Under the pieces are notes generated by a model, which ran no database searches, was not told where the DNA came from, and worked only from the letters and a program-made list of their open reading frames with translations. A program made the translations under genes and the position numbers. Shown in pieces: positions 7,442-12,461 of a stretch of DNA of 12,461 bases; the stretch's first letter is position 1, and each line of letters opens with the position of its first letter. Origin of the DNA: Chloroflexota bacterium (GTDB taxonomy: Bacteria; Chloroflexota; Anaerolineae; UBA1429); the NCBI GenBank assembly GCA_014360745.1, contig JACIWY010000068.1, forward strand, positions 1 to 12,461, given 5' to 3'.

Positions 7442-8836
7442 ATGAAACGTGTGTATTACTTGTTGGCTGTGTTGGTGTTGATCGGTTGCGGGAGCAAGGT
7501 TCCCACGCCAACGCCGATCGACATCCTTTCTCATGTGCAACAGCGCACCGTCGTGGCGACGGCAACGATGACCACAGCGGCGGAACAGCCGCTGGCCCCG
7601 GGAATGGCATATCCTGCGCCCGTAGCAGCTGGCGAAAGGAGCGAGACGCCTGCCATAGGCCTGGCGTTCGTCCAGTCACCAGCGGGCAGCGCCTACCCGG
7701 CCCCTGAAGCAGCGACGAAAGCGCCGACGAACGAAGAGCCGCCCGCGGGCCAGTCATCGCCCACACCTGTGGTTTACCCGCCGCCCGACAACACCACACC
7801 GAGCCCACAGGGCGAGCCGACCACGCCCTCGACGGAGCCCACCGCCACAGAGGCCGTCACGGCAGCGCCCAGCCCGCTGCCCAGCCGCACGCCGTTGCCC
7901 ACGCTTACCCGGCCACCCACGTCCAGCCCGACGCCTACGCGGCTCGTTTCGCCGTTGGGTCTGCCCGACACCGGGCCTGTCGGCCGCCGGAGCAACATCG
8001 GGCCTTACCTGCTGATGAGCCCCGAGGCAGGCCAGCCCACGCACAACCTGTTGCGCGATGGCCCCATGAGAGCCTACATGGCCATCAACCCGGCCCACTG
8101 GGGACCAGCCGACCAGTTGCCGAACATGGAAGGATATGGGCGCAACTGGATCAAGCCGGAGGATGAACTGGATCTGATCCGCGATGGCGCCGAGGGAGGC
8201 CGGCGCTACTTCGAGCGTTTTGCCCAGACCTATGAGCAGACGCGCGGCTCGATCCATGCTTGGATGTCCACCTGGGCGTTTGTGTATGGCGATCGCGGCT
8301 TTGCCGAGCAGTGGGTAGCCTTCCAACGCGAATGGCTGCGTCTCATGCACGAGCACGGGTACCGCGCGGGGGTGGGTGGGATGAAAACCCATCTGTTCCA
8401 CCCCGGCGAGTTTGCCTGGTTGGCGCCGGCCATCGCCGAGGCCGACTATCTCTTTTTAGCCGAGTCGGGCGCGCCGACACTGCGCGGCAGCTTTGGGCAG
8501 ACGACGTTATTGTATCGCGATCTGATGGTAGAATTGCTCACGATTTTGCCGCCAGAGCGTATCCCGCCCTTGATCTTGGATGTCTGCGTCGACGGCAAGG
8601 TGAACGCCGATCTCAACAAAGCGGGTGGGCCATGGTGGCAGCGAGGCTATCGCGATTTCGGCACATCGCAGACAGATTACGCGGCAGACGTGCGCGCGTA
8701 CGATCTGGAAACGCTCAAAGACCCTTATGTCAAGCATGTCTTTTGGTTTGCCACCAATATCACCAAAGACACACAATCGTTCGATGTGAACACAGAGATG
8801 CTGGCCATCGCCGAGGGGTGGCACATGGGCCAGTAG
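7442..8836 (+). CDS. Lipoprotein with Pro/Thr-rich linker and probable TIM-barrel domain
   Basis: A 464-aa surface lipoprotein. The N-terminus MKRVYYLLAVLVLIGC is a type II signal peptide with lipobox L13-I14-G15-C16, so Cys16 should be lipidated. Residues about 21-170 are a low-complexity stalk rich in Pro, Thr, Ser and Ala with repeated PTP, PSP and YPAP units. The folded domain (about 180-464) has spaced hydrophobic strands: AYMAINPAHWG (211-221), IHAWMSTWAFVYG (271-283), YRAGVGGMKTH (307-317), DYLFLAES (335-342), PLILDVCVDG (376-385) and HVFWFATNI (432-440). This suggests a TIM barrel like that of glycoside hydrolases. Glu341 and Asp380 at strand ends are candidate catalytic residues, but no family signature is clear. 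The ATG at 7442 has AGGAG upstream; the in-frame start 21 codons earlier would bury the signal peptide. Substrate unknown. Confidence 0.75.
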   Translation: MKRVYYLLAVLVLIGCGSKVPTPTPIDILSHVQQRTVVATATMTTAAEQPLAPGMAYPAPVAAGERSETPAIGLAFVQSPAGSAYPAPEAATKAPTNEEPPAGQSSPTPVVYPPPDNTTPSPQGEPTTPSTEPTATEAVTAAPSPLPSRTPLPTLTRPPTSSPTPTRLVSPLGLPDTGPVGRRSNIGPYLLMSPEAGQPTHNLLRDGPMRAYMAINPAHWGPADQLPNMEGYGRNWIKPEDELDLIRDGAEGGRRYFERFAQTYEQTRGSIHAWMSTWAFVYGDRGFAEQWVAFQREWLRLMHEHGYRAGVGGMKTHLFHPGEFAWLAPAIAEADYLFLAESGAPTLRGSFGQTTLLYRDLMVELLTILPPERIPPLILDVCVDGKVNADLNKAGGPWWQRGYRDFGTSQTDYAADVRAYDLETLKDPYVKHVFWFATNITKDTQSFDVNTEMLAIAEGWHMGQ

Positions 8837-8841
8837 CATAG

Positions 8842-8896
8842 CTGGGGCGCGGACCTCTCCGTCCGCAGGATGCACGGCAGGAGCCCCGCGCTCCAG
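8842..8896. repeat. Nested palindromic element, copy C
   Basis: An outer inverted repeat CTGGGGCGCGG (8842-8852) and CCGCGCTCCAG (8886-8896) pairs over 11 bp with one G-T. An alternative inner hairpin GCGGAC/GTCCGC (8849-8854 and 8861-8866) has a 6-nt loop. The blocks ACCTCTCCG and GGAGCCCC resemble blocks in the element near 12134-12192. It starts six bases after the lipoprotein stop codon and could also end that transcript, though no T-run follows. Confidence 0.5.
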
Positions 8897-8935
8897 TTGG
8901 GTACGTAATCGTCGGGAGCTTGTGGCGCCAAGGTT

Positions 8936-8964
8936 TTGACGAGGGCTAGGGTGCGCCATATACT
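8936..8964 (+). promoter_or_regulatory. Strong sigma-70 promoter of the radical SAM/gcv unit
   Basis: TTGACG (8936-8941) and TATACT (8959-8964) are 17 bp apart, each five of six to consensus. The start point would be near 8971, about 30 nt before the ATG at 9002. The long open frame that begins at 8936 starts inside the -35 box, which supports choosing 9002 as the real start. Confidence 0.75.
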
Positions 8965-9001
8965 GCTTTGGTCGAGAGGGGCAATTCGTAAGAGGGGATT
9001 G

Positions 9002-9910
9002 ATGGCCTTTTATCGTTCGGATGAGGTGGCGAGGCAAAGGGAGGCCGCGCTGGCGCTGGGTGCGGGCCGTTGGGCCAGGGCCTGGAGTGTTCGGCAGGCT
9101 TGGCATCCGGCGACGATTCGTTTCGACCGCCCCAATCGTACCCTGCCCGTCAGCCTGACCGGAGCCACATGTGGGCTCGATTGCGCGCATTGCGGCGGGC
9201 ACTATTTGGCCCATATGCACCCCATCTGGGATCTCCCGGCGCAGGGTGGCGTCTCCAGTTATTTGATCTCCGGAGGCTGCGATGCCCTAGGGCGGGTACC
9301 GGTGACTGCCCATCTGACGCGCGTAGCTGAGCTTAAGCAGGGCCATCGGCTGAATTGGCACGTCGGCTTGGTGGAGGAAAAAGACCTGGCCACCATCGCT
9401 CCATTGGTCGATGTCATCTCTTTCGATATCGTCGGCGACGCCGTGACGGCCAGGGAGGTATACGGCCTGGATGTCGATCTCGACGATTATATGCACACAC
9501 TCGAGTTGCTCGAACGCTATGCGCCGGTTCTGCCGCATCTTACGGTAGGGCTTTGGGGTGGGCGCATCCGTGCCGAACGCGAGGCGTTAAAGGCATTAGC
9601 TCAGCATGGCGTGGAACGCTTGATCTTGCTGGTGCTCATCCCCACGGAGGGCACGCGCTATGCCGATCGCACGCCCCCGCCGTTGCCAGAGGTGGCCGAC
9701 TTGTTCCTCGACGCGCGCGAGTGGCTGCCCAGGGCACGCTTGTATCTAGGCTGTATGCGCCCTCACGGCCTCTATCGTCAGGCGCTGGATGAGCTGGCCG
9801 TGCGTGCGGGGTTCAACGTCATCGTCAACCCATGCCAGGTGGCACAGCGCACCGCCGAGGCATTGGGGTTAGAGATCGTCTGGGGGGATGAATGCTGCGC
9901 GCTGGATTAG
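9002..9910 (+). CDS. Radical SAM protein, LipS2-like (candidate lipoyl synthase subunit)
   Basis: A 302-aa radical SAM enzyme. The 4Fe-4S/SAM motif C57-x3-C61-x2-C64 lies in ATCGLDCAHCGGHY (56-69). A second glycine-rich SAM-binding motif is SYLISGGCD (86-94). Later conserved-looking Cys are C251 in LGCMRPHG (249-256), C278 in VNPCQV (275-280), and C298-C299 in the C-terminal DECCALD. This set resembles the family of uncharacterised biotin-synthase homologues (COG1856 type) to which LipS2 belongs as I recall; which subunit it is stays uncertain. In archaea and some bacteria LipS1 and LipS2 act together to insert two sulfurs into a protein-bound octanoyl group. The ATG at 9002 has AGAGGGG upstream. 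It overlaps the next gene by 19 bp, and gcvT and gcvH lie just downstream, which fits a role in lipoylating GcvH. Confidence 0.85.
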   Translation: MAFYRSDEVARQREAALALGAGRWARAWSVRQAWHPATIRFDRPNRTLPVSLTGATCGLDCAHCGGHYLAHMHPIWDLPAQGGVSSYLISGGCDALGRVPVTAHLTRVAELKQGHRLNWHVGLVEEKDLATIAPLVDVISFDIVGDAVTAREVYGLDVDLDDYMHTLELLERYAPVLPHLTVGLWGGRIRAEREALKALAQHGVERLILLVLIPTEGTRYADRTPPPLPEVADLFLDAREWLPRARLYLGCMRPHGLYRQALDELAVRAGFNVIVNPCQVAQRTAEALGLEIVWGDECCALD

Positions 9911-10911
9911 GGCGACCTACGCAAGCAGTTGAAGAGGAGCAAGCCGCCAACTGGCGTGTATCCTCCGGTAGTGCGGCCGTGTTGGGGCTCTGCCCTCTGG
10001 CCATGGAGGTGGCCCCTACGACGGCCTATTTGATGCTCGGCGAACGCTGCCGGCGAAGCTGCGCCTTCTGCGCCCAAGCCAGAGATAGCCGGGCTCCTGA
10101 ATCGGCGTTGTCGCGCGTCCTCTGGCCGGCGTTTGATGCCGCACGCATCGCCGACGCAGTGGCCAAAGCCTATGCGGAAGGGCGCATCGCCCGAGCTTGT
10201 TATCAGGTGACGGTGTACCCGGACTTTGTAGAGCATTCGCGGGCGGCTGTGGCGCTGTTGGCGGCGCGTTGTAACATACCCATCTGCGTGTCGATCGCCG
10301 CCGGGCGGGTCGAAGATGTGGAAGCCCTGCTTGCGGCCGGGGCTGAGCGGGTAACGTTGGCTCTCGATGCTGCCACGCCGACGATCTACGAACAAGTCAA
10401 AGGGGGCGATTGGGAGCGGGCTTGGCTTTTGCTCCAAGAATGCGCCCGACGCTTCCCCGGCCGGATGGGCACCCACCTGATCGTGGGCTTGGGCGAGTCG
10501 GAACGAGAGATGATCGAGCGTATTCAGGCGCTCAACGATATACAGATCACCATCGGCCTTTTTGCCTTGACGCCCGTCAAGGGGACGGCCTGGGCCGAGC
10601 ACAACCCGCCGCTACTCGATGCGTATCGACGGGTGCAGGCCGCCCGCTGGCTGATCGTTCAAGGGATGGCCCGCGCGGAAGCCTTTCATTATGATACCTC
10701 GGGGCGTTTGATAAGCTTAGGGCTCTCCGCCGATGCTTTGCGCGATCTTTTGCGCAACGGCGAGGCCTACCGCACGGCCGGCTGCCCGGGCTGCAATCGG
10801 CCTTATTACAACGAGCGGCCGGGAGGGACGCTTTACAACTATCCACGCCCCTTGACCGAGGCGGAGGGAGCGGCGGAGACGGAGGCGCTGTTGCGCACAT
10901 TGTCCGGTTAG
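9892..10911 (+). CDS. Biotin synthase-related radical SAM protein, LipS1-like (candidate lipoyl synthase subunit)
   Basis: A 339-aa radical SAM protein. The cluster motif C53-x3-C57-x2-C60 lies in GERCRRSCAFCAQA (50-63), preceded by the block VSSGSAAVLGL (23-33) and TTAYLMLG (43-50). The barrel follows, with ISIAAGRVEDVEALLAAGAERV-like strands around 131-154 and THLIVGLGESE (194-204). A C-terminal Cys pair C298/C301 lies in AGCPGCNRPYYNERPGG (296-312), a likely extra cluster or sulfur site. It resembles biotin synthase-related proteins (COG2516 type), and the pairing with the upstream radical SAM gene suggests LipS1. Not BioB: the genes around it are glycine cleavage, and no biotin genes are seen. 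Its start overlaps the end of the previous gene, so translation is probably coupled; GGGGGG lies just upstream. Confidence 0.85.
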   Translation: MLRAGLGRPTQAVEEEQAANWRVSSGSAAVLGLCPLAMEVAPTTAYLMLGERCRRSCAFCAQARDSRAPESALSRVLWPAFDAARIADAVAKAYAEGRIARACYQVTVYPDFVEHSRAAVALLAARCNIPICVSIAAGRVEDVEALLAAGAERVTLALDAATPTIYEQVKGGDWERAWLLLQECARRFPGRMGTHLIVGLGESEREMIERIQALNDIQITIGLFALTPVKGTAWAEHNPPLLDAYRRVQAARWLIVQGMARAEAFHYDTSGRLISLGLSADALRDLLRNGEAYRTAGCPGCNRPYYNERPGGTLYNYPRPLTEAEGAAETEALLRTLSG

Positions 10912-10927
10912 CCAGCGCGCCGGGCAC

Positions 10928-10959
10928 CCCAGATAATGGATCGGCGCCCGCTATCTGGG
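10928..10959. promoter_or_regulatory. Inverted repeat upstream of gcvT
   Basis: CCCAGATA (10928-10935) and TATCTGGG (10952-10959) form a perfect 8-bp stem with a 16-nt loop that includes the palindrome GGCGCC. It lies 17 bases after the second radical SAM gene and about 60 before the gcvT start. No T-run follows. It could be an operator, an mRNA-processing hairpin, or a partial terminator within the unit. Confidence 0.4.
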
Positions 10960-11019
10960 CACAAGGCAAAAAGCACGCTTTGGCAAGCAATGACCATTCT
11001 TGAGAAAGCGAGGTGGCTC

Positions 11020-12117
11020 ATGCCCAAAAAGACAGCCTTGTACGAACGCCATGTGGAACGTGGCGCGCGGATGGTCGAGTTCGCCGGATATTGGCTACCC
11101 GTGCAGTATCCGACCGGCCCCAAAGAGGAACACTTGCGCGTGCGCCAGGCCGCTGGCCTTTTTGACATCGATCACATGGGCCAAGTGCGGGTCACAGGTC
11201 GCGATGCGCTCTCCTTTCTGCAACATCTGATGACCGCCGATGTGAGCAAAATCCAAGTCGGGCAGGCACATTATGCGCTCATGTGCTACCATGATGGCAC
11301 GATAGTGGACGACACATTCATCTATCGACTGCCCGAAGGTTATTGGGTCGTCATCAACGCGGCTAACAATGCCAAAGACACTCGCTGGATGGAGGTCCAA
11401 CGGGAACGCTTTGAGGTGCGCGTGGACAATGTCTCAGAAGAGACCTATATGCTCGCATTGCAAGGGCCGCTGGCGGAGCGCATTCTGCAGCCGCTCTGTG
11501 TGGCGGACCTTTCCAGATTAGCCTATCATACCTTTGTAGAGACCCGAGTGGTGGATGTGCCCACCCTTATCGGGCGCACCGGCTATACGGGGGAGGATGG
11601 GTTTGAGCTATACTTCCCTCGCGAGCGGGCCGTGCATATATGGGATCGCTTGCTAGAGGTCGGCGAACCGCAAGGCTTGATTCCCTGCGGCCTGGCAGCT
11701 CGCGATTCCTTGCGGCTAGAAGCATGCATGCCACTTTATGGCCAAGAGATTTCCGCCGAAAGGACGCCGATAGAGGCCGGCCTGGGCTGGGCGGTGACGT
11801 TGGAAAAGGGCGCCTTTGTCGGGCGCGATGCCTTGCTCAAGGCTCAACTCGAAGGCCCCGACGAGCGTTTGGTGGCTTTTTGTATGGTGGAGCGCGGGAT
11901 GCCCCGACATGGATACCCCGTGGTCGTAAATGGCCAAGAGGTCGGCGAGGTGACCAGCGGCATTTATTCGCCGACGATGGACGACTTTATCGGGATGGCT
12001 TATGTGCCGGTAGAGTTCAGCCGGCCCGGCACAGAGATAGGTATCCTCATCCGTGGGCGGGCGCATCGCGCGCGGGTGGTGCGCAAGCCGTTTTATGTGC
12101 CCGCGTATCGCCGGTAA
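11020..12117 (+). CDS. gcvT: Glycine cleavage system T protein (aminomethyltransferase)
   Basis: Takes the aminomethyl group carried on lipoyl-GcvH, releases ammonia and makes 5,10-methylene-tetrahydrofolate. The 365 aa match the family (E. coli about 364). Seen in order: LYERHVERGARMVEFAGYWL pattern (7-26), LFDIDHMGQVRVTG (47-60), the GTIVDDTFIYR block (93-103) with the likely catalytic Asp at 97 or 98. Further on are RTGYTGEDGFELY (186-198), GLAARDSLRLEACMPLYGQE (224-243) and the C-terminal barrel motif GEVTSGIYSPTM (309-320). The ATG at 11020 has GAGGTGG a few bases upstream; a longer start at 10936 would run through the inverted repeat and add residues unlike the family. It lies 108 bp after the radical SAM pair and 200 bp before gcvH. 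No glycine riboswitch consensus is visible ahead of it. Confidence 0.96.
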   Translation: MPKKTALYERHVERGARMVEFAGYWLPVQYPTGPKEEHLRVRQAAGLFDIDHMGQVRVTGRDALSFLQHLMTADVSKIQVGQAHYALMCYHDGTIVDDTFIYRLPEGYWVVINAANNAKDTRWMEVQRERFEVRVDNVSEETYMLALQGPLAERILQPLCVADLSRLAYHTFVETRVVDVPTLIGRTGYTGEDGFELYFPRERAVHIWDRLLEVGEPQGLIPCGLAARDSLRLEACMPLYGQEISAERTPIEAGLGWAVTLEKGAFVGRDALLKAQLEGPDERLVAFCMVERGMPRHGYPVVVNGQEVGEVTSGIYSPTMDDFIGMAYVPVEFSRPGTEIGILIRGRAHRARVVRKPFYVPAYRR

Positions 12118-12133
12118 GACGAGGTAGAGTGCG

Positions 12134-12192
12134 GGAGCCCCCTCGTCCACCGACCTCTTCGCGGGGCAGAACCCCATGCCCCCCTTGAGTAT
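12134..12192. repeat. Intergenic palindromic repeat, copy B
   Basis: In the gcvT-gcvH spacer, GGAGCCCC (12134-12141) and ACCTCTTCG (12153-12161) match blocks of the element at 8842-8896, and GGCAGAACC, GCCCC and CTTGAG (12165-12189) match the element at 7287-7331. GGGGCA/TGCCCC (12163-12168, 12177-12182) can form a 6-bp hairpin. The rest of the spacer to 12317 holds an imperfect direct repeat (TTGCCATAGCTAA at 12197, TTGCGCTAGCTGA at 12227, 30 bp apart) and no clear promoter. Confidence 0.45.
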
Positions 12193-12317
12193 GCGCTTGC
12201 CATAGCTAATAAAAGGGTGGGAGGACTTGCGCTAGCTGAGGATTTGATGCAAAGTAAATTTTAGGCGCTGGAAGACCTGATGATGAACGTCCAGGGAACA
12301 GAAAAGGGAGGAACGAT

Positions 12318-12461
12318 ATGGCCATTAAGGTAGATCCGGATTGTCGGTATACCAAGACTCATGAATGGGTGCGCGTAGACGGCGATTACGCTTATACCGG
12401 CATCACCGATTACGCCCAACAGCAGCTCAGCGATATCGTCTATGTAGAGCTGCCCGAGGTG
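12318..12461 (+). CDS. gcvH: Glycine cleavage system H protein (5' part, cut by window end)
   Basis: The lipoate-bearing shuttle protein of the glycine cleavage system. Only the first 48 residues are inside the window; the frame is open to the end. They carry the family N-terminus: YTKTHEWVRVDGDYAYTGIT (11-30), then DYAQQQLSDIVYVELPEV (31-48). The lipoyl-lysine lies beyond the window and cannot be checked. The ATG at 12318 has a strong GGGAGG ribosome site seven bases upstream. It follows gcvT by 200 bp, a wide gap that holds a repeat element. The two upstream radical SAM genes may provide its lipoyl group. Confidence 0.95.
   Translation, partial: MAIKVDPDCRYTKTHEWVRVDGDYAYTGITDYAQQQLSDIVYVELPEV

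Noticed and set aside
9892..10911. BioB biotin synthase
   Set aside because: The radical SAM motif alone is not specific, the C-terminal GCPGCNRP block is not BioB-like as I know it, and context is lipoate/glycine cleavage.
10912..11019. Glycine riboswitch upstream of gcvT
   Set aside because: The spacer is only 108 bp and lacks the conserved glycine-riboswitch core motifs by eye.

Overview
The window is dense, GC-rich bacterial chromosomal DNA with eight protein-coding genes. There is no rRNA, tRNA, CRISPR array, transposase or phage gene. Three things suggest a member of the Chloroflexota (Anaerolineae-like): a lipoprotein with a long Pro/Thr/Ser linker, small GC-rich palindromic repeats between genes, and a two-protein radical SAM pair beside glycine-cleavage genes. 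This placement is an inference, not a proof.

Layout. On the minus strand, 72-1010 is methionyl-tRNA formyltransferase (fmt), and upstream of it 1154-3619 encodes an 821-aa glycoside hydrolase family 2 (GH2)-fold protein whose two catalytic positions look lost. A divergent promoter region (3620-3759) separates this from recD2 (3760-6069, plus), which has a clear sigma-70 promoter and a perfect 8-bp hairpin in its leader. recD2 converges tail-to-tail on a uroporphyrinogen-decarboxylase-superfamily gene (6083-7153, minus). After a second divergent spacer come a lipoprotein with a probable TIM-barrel domain (7442-8836, plus) and a palindromic repeat element.

The right third (9002 to the window end, plus strand) looks like one transcription unit behind a near-consensus promoter at 8936-8964. 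It holds two overlapping radical SAM genes, then gcvT, then the start of gcvH. GcvH carries lipoate, and the two radical SAM proteins resemble the biotin-synthase-related pair known as LipS1/LipS2, which together replace LipA as lipoyl synthase in archaea and some bacteria. The simplest reading is that the pair makes the lipoyl group for the GcvH encoded beside it. This is the most interesting system in the window.

Other points worth attention are an Fmt in which the conserved catalytic Asn reads as Gly, a GH2 protein that may be a pseudoenzyme, and a family of related intergenic palindromic elements (around 7287, 8842 and 12134).
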